Shown: piece after piece, positions 32,072 through 40,286 of the stretch
Position numbering within the stretch: the stretch's first letter is position 1
How the letters are laid out: every line of letters starts with the position of its first letter
Assembly: GCA_964584665.1 (NCBI GenBank)
Contig: CAZPAO010000011.1
Location: forward strand, 1 to 64,000
Length of the DNA: 64,000 nt
From: DASUBN01 sp964584665
GTDB taxonomy: Bacteria; Pseudomonadota; Gammaproteobacteria; Natronospirales; REEB76
Reading direction: 5' to 3'
Notes under the pieces: generated by a model
What the model was told of the DNA's origin: nothing
The model's input: the letters and a program-made list of their open reading frames with translations, nothing else
The model's database searches: none
Program-made: the position numbers and the translations under genes

Positions 32072-32643
32072 GGGATCATCTCCAGGGTGCGCAGGATCGC
32101 GTCGGTATCGGCCACCTCGGCGAACTCCCCATGCAGGCTGGCGAGCGCCAGGGCGTGCACGGTCTCGGCGTCATAGGGGCGGCCATCATAGCCGGTCTGG
32201 GCGTTGGTGGCGCAGGCGTCCGCCGCCAGCAAGGCGCGGAAACCCAGGTTCCCCGCCATGCGCGTGGTGGTGGAGACGCAGTGGGCGGTGGTGAGCCCCG
32301 CGATGACGAGCGTGCTTATGTCCAGTGAGCGCAGCCGCGCTTCCAGGTCCGTGCCGATGAAGGCGCTATTCACCTGCTTGCCGATGACGGGCTCGCCGGG
32401 CAGCGGCCGGACCTCCGGCTTGATGTCGCAACCCGGCTGCCCGGGCCGGAGCGGCGAGCCCGGCGTGGTGGAACGATGCTGCACGTGGAACACGGGCCGG
32501 CCGGCAACGCGCCAGCTCGAGAGCAATCTCGCCGCGTTGGTTTCGGCCTGGGGGTTGTTGCGCGGGCCCCAATACTTCAGGTCATCGAAACCCTGCTGGA
32601 TGTCGATGAGGATCAGCGCTGCGTTCTTGGGGATGGGCTGCAT
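32068..32643 (-). CDS. Isochorismatase-family cysteine hydrolase
   Basis: A 191-residue isochorismatase-like hydrolase. The catalytic triad is present: Asp14 in LIDIQQGF, Lys89 in IGKQVNSAF, and Cys122 in TTAHCVSTT, followed by cis-peptide-like block RMAGNLGF. Family members hydrolyse amides, ureides or the enol ether of isochorismate; the DxxQxxF start and AHCVSTT favour the nicotinamidase/ureidohydrolase side. It is 35 bp downstream of the deoxyhypusine-synthase-like gene. Confidence 0.9.
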   Translation of the reverse strand: MQPIPKNAALILIDIQQGFDDLKYWGPRNNPQAETNAARLLSSWRVAGRPVFHVQHRSTTPGSPLRPGQPGCDIKPEVRPLPGEPVIGKQVNSAFIGTDLEARLRSLDISTLVIAGLTTAHCVSTTTRMAGNLGFRALLAADACATNAQTGYDGRPYDAETVHALALASLHGEFAEVADTDAILRTLEMIP

Positions 32644-32678
32644 ATCGGAGATGCGGCGCCCGCGGGCGCCGCTCTGGA

Positions 32679-33656
32679 TCAACCTTCCAAGACGCAGGCG
32701 AAGATGAGCGGCGCCACGATGGTCGCGTCCGACTCCACGATGAACTTCGGCGTCTCGGCGGCGAGCTTGCCCCAGGTGATCTTCTCGTTGGGGACTGCGC
32801 CCGAATACGAACCATAGCTCGTGGTGGAATCGCTGATCTGGCAGAAGTAGGCCCACAGGGGCGTGGCTTGCTCCATGTCCTGCTCCAGCATGGGCACCAC
32901 GCAGATGGGGAAGTCGCCGGCGATGCCGCCGCCGATCTGGAAGAAGCCCACGCCCGCGCCGCCGGAGTTCTTCCGGTACCAGTCGGCCAGGAACATCATG
33001 TACTCGATGCCGGTGCGCACGGTGTGCACGTTCTTGATGTCGCCCTTCATGCAATGGGCGGCGAAGATGTTGCCCAGCGTCGCATCCTCCCAGCCGGGGA
33101 CGATGATGGGTATGTTCTTCTCGCAGGCCGCCACCATCCAGGAATCCTTCGGGTCGATCTGGAAGTGCTGCTTCAGCACGCCGGAACGGATCAGGCGGTA
33201 GAAGAACTCGTGGGGGAAGTAACGCTCACCCTTCTGGTCGGCGGCCTGCCACTCGGCCAGGATCGCCTTCTCGATGCGGCGGATGGCCTCGCCCTCGGGG
33301 ATGCAGGTGTCGGTGACGCGGTTCAGGTGCTTGTCGAGCAGCTTCTGCTCGTCCGCCGGCGAGAGCTCGCGGTACTTCGGCACGCGCACGTAGTGGTCGT
33401 GGGCCACCAGGTTGAAGATGTCCTCTTCCAGGTTGGCGCCGGTGCAGGTGATGATCTGCACCTTGTCGCGGCGGATCATCTCGGCCAGGGAGATGCCTAG
33501 CTCAGCGGTGCTCATGGCGCCGGCGAGGGTCACCATCATCTTGCCGCCGTCCTTCATCAGCTTGATGTAGCCGTCGGCGGCGTCGATGAGCGCGGCCGAG
33601 TTGAAGTGGCGGTAGTGATGACGGACGTATTCGGCGACGGCTTTGGTATTGGTCAC
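32679..33656 (-). CDS. Deoxyhypusine synthase-like protein
   Basis: A 325-residue protein of the deoxyhypusine synthase family, which transfers the aminobutyl group of spermidine through a lysine imine. The active-site lysine is kept (Lys297 in EKITWGKL, equivalent to WGK of the eukaryotic enzyme), as are ALAGAMSTAELGI-type NAD-site residues and the GIEYMMFLADW block. Bacteria lack eIF5A; some homologues make homospermidine from putrescine and spermidine instead. I use GTG 33656 because homologues begin MTNTKAV; a TTG at 33698 is an alternative. Confidence 0.9.
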   Translation of the reverse strand: MTNTKAVAEYVRHHYRHFNSAALIDAADGYIKLMKDGGKMMVTLAGAMSTAELGISLAEMIRRDKVQIITCTGANLEEDIFNLVAHDHYVRVPKYRELSPADEQKLLDKHLNRVTDTCIPEGEAIRRIEKAILAEWQAADQKGERYFPHEFFYRLIRSGVLKQHFQIDPKDSWMVAACEKNIPIIVPGWEDATLGNIFAAHCMKGDIKNVHTVRTGIEYMMFLADWYRKNSGGAGVGFFQIGGGIAGDFPICVVPMLEQDMEQATPLWAYFCQISDSTTSYGSYSGAVPNEKITWGKLAAETPKFIVESDATIVAPLIFACVLEG

Positions 33657-33734
33657 GGCCCCTGGACTCCCCGGATGGACGGTCTGAAAAGAGGGCAAAT
33701 TGTAGCCTCAGGGGACCGCCGGGGGCCACGTTTT

Positions 33735-33926
33735 TCAGCCGGGTTTTTTGCTTGGCTCCTGCGCCGCCAGCAGAGCCGCGATATCCAGGGTGCTGACCGC
33801 GCCCAAAGATGCCTCCACCGCGCCCTCGTGGCAGAGCCCGCTGGCGGAAGCCTGTGCGTAGCCTTCTTTTGCAGCCTTGAGACAGGCGGCCCGCACCGCT
33901 TCAGCCAGGGCCTCTTCAGAAGTCAT
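33735..33926 (-). CDS. Small conserved-looking helical protein
   Basis: A 63-residue, mostly helical protein with two cysteines (AACLKAA, GLCHEGA). The form LAEAVRAACxxAA...GLCxEGAxEAxxGAxxxLD recurs in short proteins of many proteobacteria, but I cannot name its function. It has a GGGAGGG ribosome-binding site. It lies between the DHS-like gene and a 127-bp repeat. Confidence 0.6.
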   Translation of the reverse strand: MTSEEALAEAVRAACLKAAKEGYAQASASGLCHEGAVEASLGAVSTLDIAALLAAQEPSKKPG

Positions 33927-33953
33927 AAAACCCTCCCGGCATGGGCCCTGGCT

Positions 33954-34080
33954 GGCAAAGCGTAGCGAGCGAAGGCGGGGCTAGGCGCGCGAGGCGAGCA
34001 GGAGGGAGCGTACATTTCAGTACGTGACCGACTGCGAGTCCGAAGCGCAACAACGCCCTGCCGAGCGCAGCAGCTTTGCC
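33954..34080. repeat. 127-bp ERIC-like intergenic palindromic repeat, copy 1
   Basis: An imperfect palindrome with terminal inverted repeats GGCAAAGC (33954-33961) and GCTTTGCC (34073-34080). The core (33979-34057) is almost identical, in reverse orientation, to 44896-44975: 35/35 matches on one side and 37/38 on the other, around a variable 6-7 base centre flanked by GTAC. The length and palindromic layout recall ERIC elements, but the sequence differs. It ends three bases before the stop codon of the fumarylacetoacetate-hydrolase-like gene. Confidence 0.8.
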
Positions 34081-34082
34081 GG

Positions 34083-34733
34083 TCACACGCATTCCCAAGA
34101 GAAAGTACCGATGGGCGCGCTGCTGATCTCGATGCGGTCGCCGGGGACGAGCGGGCCCACACCGGCCGGCGTGCCGGTATAGATGAGGTCGCCGGGCAAG
34201 AGGTGCCAGCGCGTGCTCAGGAACGCAACGATGGTGGCCACGGGGAAGAGCATGTCCCGGGTGTTGCCCTGCTGGCGCAGCTCTGCATTGACCGCGCAAC
34301 GCATCTCGATGGCTCTGAGGTCCAGGTCGGCGGCGGGGACGAAGGCACCCAAGGCCGCCGCATCGTCGAAGGCCTTGGCCAATTCCCAGGGGCTGCCCGC
34401 GTCCTTCAGGCGCTTCTGCTCGTCCCGCAGGGTGAGGTCGAGCCCCAGGGTCGCCCCCTCGACGTGATCGAGAGCCGCAGACTCGGGGATGGCGCTCCCG
34501 CCTTTCCCCAGGACCACCACCAGTTCCATCTCATGGTGCACGGCGCCCACGCCCCGGGGCAGACTCAGGCTGGCGCCCTGCACCAGGCTGGTGATGGGCT
34601 TCATGAAGATGATGGGGATGGAGCCGGCAGCCGGCATGGCGTTGCCCAGTTCCTTGGCGTGGTCGGCGTAGTTGCGCCCGACGCAGAAGATGCGCTGAGA
34701 TGCAGGGACGTGCTCGAGACCGACGAATTGCAT
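34083..34733 (-). CDS. Fumarylacetoacetate hydrolase (FAH) family protein
   Basis: A 216-residue single-domain FAH-fold enzyme of the YcgM/FAHD1 type, acting on acylpyruvates or oxaloacetate-like C-C bonds. Metal ligands are visible in HHEMELVVVLG (E-x-E) and in GLDLTLRDEQ. The family opening CVGRNYADHAKELG and the TGTPAGVGP loop are intact. The ATG at 34733 is standard. It is 47 bp downstream of ltaE on the same strand. Its stop codon abuts the repeat copy 1. Confidence 0.92.
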   Translation of the reverse strand: MQFVGLEHVPASQRIFCVGRNYADHAKELGNAMPAAGSIPIIFMKPITSLVQGASLSLPRGVGAVHHEMELVVVLGKGGSAIPESAALDHVEGATLGLDLTLRDEQKRLKDAGSPWELAKAFDDAAALGAFVPAADLDLRAIEMRCAVNAELRQQGNTRDMLFPVATIVAFLSTRWHLLPGDLIYTGTPAGVGPLVPGDRIEISSAPIGTFSWECV

Positions 34734-34780
34734 GGCTGACCTCGGGATTGCTGGAGCGGCAGGCGCGACGGAGCGATCCG

Positions 34781-35788
34781 CTAGGTAAAGAACTGCCTAA
34801 ACGCGGCGATGACTTTGGTCACGTCATCCTTGCTCACGTCCAAGTGGGTGACGAGCCGCAAGTTCGGGTTTGCCAGGATCACGATGCCCTGGTCCTTGAG
34901 ATGCTTGGCCAGCGCGTGCACGCGCGCGGGTTCCATGGATGCGAACAGCATGTTGGTCTGCACCAGCCGGGGATCGAGGCTCAGGCCGGGGAGCCCGGCA
35001 AGGCCCTGGGCCAGCGCCTGGGCATTGGCATGGTCTTCCGCGAGCCGGTCCACGTGGTTCTCGACCGCATGCAGGCAGGCTGCCGCCAGCACGCCCGCCT
35101 GGCGCATGCCGCCGCCCAGCAGCTTGCGGATGCGGGCTGCCTGGGCGATGAGATCCTTCCGGCCCACGAGCACGGAGCCCACCGGCGAACCCAAGCCCTT
35201 GGAGAGGCACAGGGACACGCTGTCGAAGTGCCTGGCGATGTCCTTCACCGGGAGCTTCAGCTTCACCGCGGCGTTGAACACGCGGGCGCCATCCAGATGG
35301 AAGGCCAGGCCCCGCTCCCGGGCGAAGCGCGAGGCCTCCTCTATATAAGACATGGGCAACACCCGGCCGTTCTGGGTGTTCTCCAGCACCAGGAGGCGGG
35401 TCTTCGCGAAATGGACGTCGTCCGGCTTGATGAGCGCCGCAACCTTCTTCAGGTCCAGCGTGCCGTCCACCTCGTAGTCGAGGGGCTGGGGCCAGAGGCT
35501 GCCCAGCACGGCGGCGCCGCCCGCCTCGTACTTATAACTGTGGCCCAGCGCCCCGATGATGAACTCCTCGCCGCGGCCGCAATGGGCCATGAGCGCCGCG
35601 AGGTTGGATTGGGTGCCGGATGGGAAGAACAGCCCGGCCTCGTGGCCGGTCATCTCCGCCAGGCGCGCCTGCAGCGCGTTGACAGTTGGGTCGTCGCCGA
35701 ACACGTCGTCCCCGACCTCCGCCGCCGCCATGCGCTGGCGCATGGTGGCGGTGGGGCGGGTGACGGTGTCGCTGCGCAGGTCGATCAT
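34781..35788 (-). CDS. ltaE: Low-specificity L-threonine aldolase
   Basis: A 335-residue PLP enzyme that cleaves L-threonine/allo-threonine to glycine and acetaldehyde (fold type I). The Schiff-base lysine is Lys197 in LCLSKGLGSPVGS; the PLP-phosphate loop is FFPSGTQSN and the Asp that contacts PLP is in HLDGARVFN. The start MIDLRSDTVTRPT is the family signature. It sits 18 bp downstream of the Skp/OmpH-like gene. Confidence 0.95.
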   Translation of the reverse strand: MIDLRSDTVTRPTATMRQRMAAAEVGDDVFGDDPTVNALQARLAEMTGHEAGLFFPSGTQSNLAALMAHCGRGEEFIIGALGHSYKYEAGGAAVLGSLWPQPLDYEVDGTLDLKKVAALIKPDDVHFAKTRLLVLENTQNGRVLPMSYIEEASRFARERGLAFHLDGARVFNAAVKLKLPVKDIARHFDSVSLCLSKGLGSPVGSVLVGRKDLIAQAARIRKLLGGGMRQAGVLAAACLHAVENHVDRLAEDHANAQALAQGLAGLPGLSLDPRLVQTNMLFASMEPARVHALAKHLKDQGIVILANPNLRLVTHLDVSKDDVTKVIAAFRQFFT

Positions 35789-35806
35789 GCGCGGCGAGGC
35801 CTCAGG

Positions 35807-36403
35807 TCAGTGGGTCGAAGCGGCCGGAGCGGGGGTCGCGGCGGGAGCGGGCTTGGGCTGGGAGGCCCAGTCCTTGTCCATCGCGACCGTGACACCGTTG
35901 GTGACGTCATAGGCATCGGTGACCGAGATCGCGCCCGGGATGCTCTTGGTGAGCAGGATGTCGATGTGGTTGTCCTTGGTGTACTGGGTCACCACCTGGC
36001 CGAGTTCCTGCTGCACGGGCTGGAGCAGCTCCTGCTGGCGCTGCTGGAGCAGCTGGCGGGCTTCACCCACGAAGTTCTGCCAGGCCTGGTCCGCATCGGT
36101 GAACTGCTTGAGCAGCTTGTCGTGGTCCGAGGACTTGGCATCGGACTTGTCCAGCGCGTCCTTCATGGCCTTGCGCTTGTTGTTGAGGTCGTCGGCCTGG
36201 GCCTGCAGCTCGTTCTGCTTCTGCTGCAGCACCTGCATGGCATCCTGTCCGCGCTTCGACTTCTGGATGACCGCCTGCAGGTCGATCACCGCGATCTTGG
36301 GGACGCCGGCGCTCTTGGCGGAGGTGCTCGTGGCGGCCTGGGCCGGGGAAAACGCGATCAGGCCGGCCACGATTGCCGCGGCGGCGATGAATCCTTGACG
36401 CAT
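35807..36403 (-). CDS. Skp/OmpH-family periplasmic chaperone-like protein
   Basis: A 198-residue exported protein (signal peptide ends SPAQAA) of the Skp/OmpH family: a start strand KIAVIDLQAVIQKSKRGQDA, a long coiled-coil 'tentacle' (residues ~55-145, QQKQNELQAQADDLNNKRKA to RQQELLQPVQQEL), then the closing strand HIDILLTKS. Skp binds unfolded outer-membrane proteins. A Pro/Ala-rich tail (KPAPAATPAPAAS) extends beyond the normal domain. It is divergent from the Tricorn gene. Confidence 0.87.
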   Translation of the reverse strand: MRQGFIAAAAIVAGLIAFSPAQAATSTSAKSAGVPKIAVIDLQAVIQKSKRGQDAMQVLQQKQNELQAQADDLNNKRKAMKDALDKSDAKSSDHDKLLKQFTDADQAWQNFVGEARQLLQQRQQELLQPVQQELGQVVTQYTKDNHIDILLTKSIPGAISVTDAYDVTNGVTVAMDKDWASQPKPAPAATPAPAASTH

Positions 36404-36649
36404 GATCTGATACTCCTGGATGGTAGGGCCCCGGCCCCCTGGGACCGGGTACAGTCAAAAACCGCACCAGGATACCCCGCGTTGACGGCCCCGGCCACCC
36501 TGACCCCCAGTTTGACTGGTCCCGCGGGATGGATGAGTATCCCAGCCCCCGGCGGCAGACCTGGAACCTAAGCCTGCCCGACCGGTCCGATACAGCACGG
36601 CTCTATATAAGTATGCAGTCCCTCAGAAAGAACCCCTAAGGAGATTCCC

Positions 36650-39600
36650 ATGTCCCGGCGCATTTCCATCCTGCGTCACGCGGCCTGGTTCGCGGCCCTG
36701 ACCCTAAGCCTCGGCGCCCTCGGGCAAGCCCGGGCCGACGCGACCTTCACCCGCTTCCCGTCGCTGAACGGGAACAGCATCGTGTTCGAGGCCCACGGCA
36801 ACCTCTGGAAGGTGGACCGCAAGGGCGGCACCGCCCAGCGCCTGACCTCCGAGCCCGGCTACGACGTGATGCCGCGCTACTCGCCGGACGGCAAGTGGAT
36901 CGCCTTCACCGGCCAGTACCAGGCCAACACCGACGTGTACGTGATCCCCGCCGCGGGCGGCCAGGCCCGCCGCCTCACCTTCCACTCCGATGTCGTGGAC
37001 GGCGCCCCGGAACGCTGGGGACCCGACAACATGGTGCTCGGCTGGACGCCGGACTCGAAACAGATCGTGTTCCTCTCGCGCCGCAGCTCCATGAACAGCT
37101 GGTTCGGCCGCTACTTCACCGTGCCGGTGGAAGGCGGCGAGGAGAAGCTGATGCCCCTCGACAAGGGCGGCGTGTTCAGCTGGAGTCCGGATGGCAAGTC
37201 CATCGTCTACAACCGCATCTTCACCAACTTCCGCACCTGGAAGCGCTACACCGGCGGCATGCACCAGAACGCCTGGATCCACAACTTCGAGACCGGCCAC
37301 GATGAGCTGGCGGTGGACTCGAAGGGCGCGGACCTGGACCCGATGTGGTACGGCAAGACCATCTACGTCGCCTCAGACCGCGGTGCCGACCACCGCTTGA
37401 ACCTGTGGGCGATGGATACCGCCACCAAACAGATGCGCCAGGTGACCCATTTCTCGGACTACGACGTGGACTGGCCGAGCCTCGGATCGGACGGCATCGT
37501 GTTCCAGCAGGGCGGCTCGCTCTACGTGATGGACCTGCCTTCCGAGCAGCTGCACAAGCTGGACGTGGACGTGCCGGATGACGGCATGCAGACCAACCCG
37601 CGCTACGTGGATGCGTCCAAGTACATCCAGAGCAGCGACCCGGCGGGCGGCCCGAACTTCGACGTCTCCCCCAACGGCAAGCGCGCGCTGCTGCAGGCCC
37701 GCGGCGACATCTTCACCCTGCCGGCCGAGAACGGTGCGACCCGCGACCTGACCCAGACTTCCGGGGCCAAGGAAGAGAACCCGAGCTGGTCCCCGGACGG
37801 CAAGTGGATCGCCTACGCGACCGACGCTTCCGGCGAGGATCAGGTGGCCATCCGCCCCTCCGAGGGCGGTGCCGAGCAGGTGCTCACTTCCTTCAAGACC
37901 GGCTACTTCTACAAGCCGGCGTGGTCCGCGGACAGCTCCAAGCTCGCCTTCAGCGACAACGAGCACCGGCTCTGGTGGCTGGACGTGAAGTCCCACAAGG
38001 CCACCCAGGTGGACCAGGACAAGCGCAACGAGATGCATGACTTCACCTGGTCCCCGGACGGCAAGTGGCTGGCCTACAGCAAGCAGCGGGACAACCAGGT
38101 CCCCGGCATCTGGCTCTACAGCCTGGATTCCGGCAAGAGCACGCTCGTGAGTTCGGCCTTCGACGCCGACCTCAACCCGGCCTTCGACCCGGACGGCAAG
38201 TACCTCTACTTCGTCTCGGCCCGGCACGAGAACCCGGTGTTCACCCAGAGCGAGTTCAACATCGCCACGCTGCAGATGTTCGGCCTCTATGTCGCAACCC
38301 TGGACAGGGACGATCCCTCGCCCTTCGCGCCGCGCTCCGACGAGGGCGTGCCGGAGAAGGACGGCAAGGGTGACAAGGACGGCGACGACAAGTCAGGCAA
38401 GGGCGACAAGGCCCCGAAGGCCCTGCACATCGACCTGGACGGCCTGATGAGCCGCGCCGTGGCGCTGCCGGTCCCCTCCGACAACTACGCCGGACTCACC
38501 GCCGTCTCCGGCCACGTGCTCTACCTCACGCAGGCCAACTTCAGCATCGACGGCCCGCTCACGGGCAGCCATGGCGGCCTGCACTCCTTCGACATGGAGA
38601 AGCGCAAGGACAAGGAGATCGGCCCGGACGTGGGCGCCTACGCCCTCTCCGCGGACGGAAAGACGCTGCTCGTCGCCGGCCAGGACGGCAAGTTCTCCTT
38701 CATCGGCGTGGACGGCGGCGACGACAAGAAGGACCTGGACACCTCGCAGATGCTGATGCGCATCGAACCCAAGGCCGAGTGGGCCGAGATGTACCACATG
38801 GCCTGGCGCCTGGAACGCGACTTCTTCGTGAACACGAAGATGAACGGCGTGGACTGGGATGCGATCCACACGAGCTATGCCAAGCTCCTGCCCTACGTGG
38901 GGCACCGTGAGGACCTGAACTACGTCATCGGCGAGATCCAGGGCGAACTCTCCAACTCCCACACCTACGTGGGCGGCGGCGACCTCAACGATGACCGCAG
39001 TCTCCTGGCCACCGGCCTCCTGGGCGCGGACTACGGCCTCGACGCCAAGTCGGGCCGCTGGTTCATCCAGAAGATCTATGCCGGCGACAACACCCGCCAC
39101 GACTACCCTTCGCCCCTGACCCAGCCGGGCCTCGGCATCAAGGAAGGCGATTACATCCTGGCGGTGGACGGCCATGACCTGAAGGCCCCGACCGACATCT
39201 ACAGCCTGTTCGTCGGCAGCCGCGGCCGCACCGTGGTGCTGACGGTGGCGAAGGACGCCGCCGGCACGGGCAAGCGCGACGTGAGGGTGGAGACCATCCA
39301 CGACGAACTCACCATCCGCCAGGACGACTGGATCAAGCACAACCGCGAGGTGGTGGACAAGGCGTCGGGGGGCAAGATCGGCTACGTCTACCTGGACGAC
39401 ATGAGCGCCACCGGCCTCAAGCAGTTCATCGACCAGTTCTACCCGCAGATAGACAAGCAGGGCATGATCATCGATGAGCGCTTCAACGGCGGCGGATTCA
39501 TCGACCAGATCCTGCTGGAGCGCCTGCGCCGGGTGCTGGCCGGCATGACCACCAACCGCCAGGGCGTGCCGGCGACCGATCCGCCGGTGCTGTCCAACAG

Positions 39601-39991
39601 CTACAAGGTCTGCCTCATCAACGCCTACTCGGCGTCTGACGGCGACATCTTCCCGTACTACTTCCGCAAGTACGGGCTGGGCCCGCTCATCGGCATGCGC
39701 ACCTGGGGCGGCGTGCGCGGCATCCGCGGCAACTGGCCGCTGCTGGACAACGGCTACATCACCGTACCCGAGGGCACCAACTACGGGCTCGACTCGCAGT
39801 GGGTGATGGAGAACCACGGCGTCGAACCGGACATGGAAGTGGACGACATGCCGGGCGACCTCGTGAAAGGCAAAGACGCGCAGCTGGATGCGGGCGTGAA
39901 GTACCTGATGGACAAGATCAAGGCGCATCCGCTCGACCTGCCGCCGGTGCCGGCGCTCGATCCGGCTTATCCGCCGGCGGGTCACGAATGA
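36650..39991 (+). CDS. Exported Tricorn-type serine protease
   Basis: A 1113-residue exported protein (signal peptide LRHAAWFAALTLSLGALGQARA). Residues ~30-560 hold YSPDGKW/WSPDGKW-type beta-propeller repeats. An acidic-basic low-complexity linker (GKGDKDGDDKSGKGDK) is at ~565-585, the C1 domain with Ser770-His771 (NSHTYVGG) at ~700-800, a PDZ domain (GIKEGDYILAVDGHDL) at ~840-890, and C2 with the nucleophile Ser996 (SASDGDIFPYYF). In Tricorn these form the active site that trims peptides after the proteasome; here a periplasmic peptidase is implied. An AAGGAG site precedes the ATG. Confidence 0.93.
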   Translation: MSRRISILRHAAWFAALTLSLGALGQARADATFTRFPSLNGNSIVFEAHGNLWKVDRKGGTAQRLTSEPGYDVMPRYSPDGKWIAFTGQYQANTDVYVIPAAGGQARRLTFHSDVVDGAPERWGPDNMVLGWTPDSKQIVFLSRRSSMNSWFGRYFTVPVEGGEEKLMPLDKGGVFSWSPDGKSIVYNRIFTNFRTWKRYTGGMHQNAWIHNFETGHDELAVDSKGADLDPMWYGKTIYVASDRGADHRLNLWAMDTATKQMRQVTHFSDYDVDWPSLGSDGIVFQQGGSLYVMDLPSEQLHKLDVDVPDDGMQTNPRYVDASKYIQSSDPAGGPNFDVSPNGKRALLQARGDIFTLPAENGATRDLTQTSGAKEENPSWSPDGKWIAYATDASGEDQVAIRPSEGGAEQVLTSFKTGYFYKPAWSADSSKLAFSDNEHRLWWLDVKSHKATQVDQDKRNEMHDFTWSPDGKWLAYSKQRDNQVPGIWLYSLDSGKSTLVSSAFDADLNPAFDPDGKYLYFVSARHENPVFTQSEFNIATLQMFGLYVATLDRDDPSPFAPRSDEGVPEKDGKGDKDGDDKSGKGDKAPKALHIDLDGLMSRAVALPVPSDNYAGLTAVSGHVLYLTQANFSIDGPLTGSHGGLHSFDMEKRKDKEIGPDVGAYALSADGKTLLVAGQDGKFSFIGVDGGDDKKDLDTSQMLMRIEPKAEWAEMYHMAWRLERDFFVNTKMNGVDWDAIHTSYAKLLPYVGHREDLNYVIGEIQGELSNSHTYVGGGDLNDDRSLLATGLLGADYGLDAKSGRWFIQKIYAGDNTRHDYPSPLTQPGLGIKEGDYILAVDGHDLKAPTDIYSLFVGSRGRTVVLTVAKDAAGTGKRDVRVETIHDELTIRQDDWIKHNREVVDKASGGKIGYVYLDDMSATGLKQFIDQFYPQIDKQGMIIDERFNGGGFIDQILLERLRRVLAGMTTNRQGVPATDPPVLSNSYKVCLINAYSASDGDIFPYYFRKYGLGPLIGMRTWGGVRGIRGNWPLLDNGYITVPEGTNYGLDSQWVMENHGVEPDMEVDDMPGDLVKGKDAQLDAGVKYLMDKIKAHPLDLPPVPALDPAYPPAGHE

Positions 39992-40019
39992 CATCTAGAA
40001 TCAGTGTCTAGCAACATTT

Positions 40020-40049
40020 AACGGCGGCCCTCTGGGCCGCCGTTTTTTT
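40020..40049 (+). terminator. Intrinsic terminator after the Tricorn gene
   Basis: An 11-bp perfect stem, AACGGCGGCCC (40020-40030) with GGGCCGCCGTT (40034-40044), a 3-base loop, and T7 (40043-40049). Confidence 0.9.
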
Positions 40050-40134
40050 GCGCCTGAAATTTGTTCCAGGACATCGCAACGGTTTGGCGTGCCCGCGCAT
40101 CGAATGTGTGCAGAGAACGAAAACGGTATTAAGG

Positions 40135-40176
40135 AGTGTCCGCGCGGACACTCGAGCGGACACGGACAGATGTCCG
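40135..40176 (+). promoter_or_regulatory. TGTCCG/CGGACA operator array (candidate activator sites)
   Basis: An 18-bp perfect palindrome AGTGTCCGCGCGGACACT (40135-40152) is followed by a single half-site CGGACA (40157-40162) and a second inverted pair CGGACA-GA-TGTCCG (40163-40176). In total five half-sites occur within 42 bp, 85-125 bp upstream of a sigma-54 promoter. This is the position and layout expected for a bacterial enhancer-binding protein, most likely the NtrC-family regulator encoded at 48209. The assignment to that protein is inference. Confidence 0.7.
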
Positions 40177-40258
40177 GACCGCGATGGAGACGGGGCAGAG
40201 ACCGCATCCGACAGGGGAAAACCCCGGTCCCGCGCGGTCTTCGCGAAGAAGAAGTGGA

Positions 40259-40275
40259 TTGGCACGGGGCTTGCT
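40259..40275 (+). promoter_or_regulatory. Sigma-54 (-24/-12) promoter
   Basis: TTGGCACG-GGGC-TTGCT matches the sigma-54 consensus YTGGCACG-N4-TTGCW completely, with the invariant GG (40261-40262) and GC (40273-40274) correctly spaced. Transcription should start about 12 bp after the GC, near 40286. It heads the adaptor/ABC/permease operon. Confidence 0.87.
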
Positions 40276-40286
40276 AGGTAACAGGC

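Noticed and set aside
36512..36540. TTGACT-17-GAGTAT upstream of the Tricorn gene
   Set aside because: The -10 half matches only 3/6 and lies 110 bp from the start codon; too weak to annotate.
38393..39994. 533-residue minus-strand open frame opposite the Tricorn gene
   Set aside because: Antisense shadow: Val/His/Ala/Arg-rich without any domain, and the plus strand is a clear protease.
40218..40229. GGGGAAAACCCC palindrome upstream of the sigma-54 promoter
   Set aside because: A 4-bp stem is too short to call an operator or terminator by itself.
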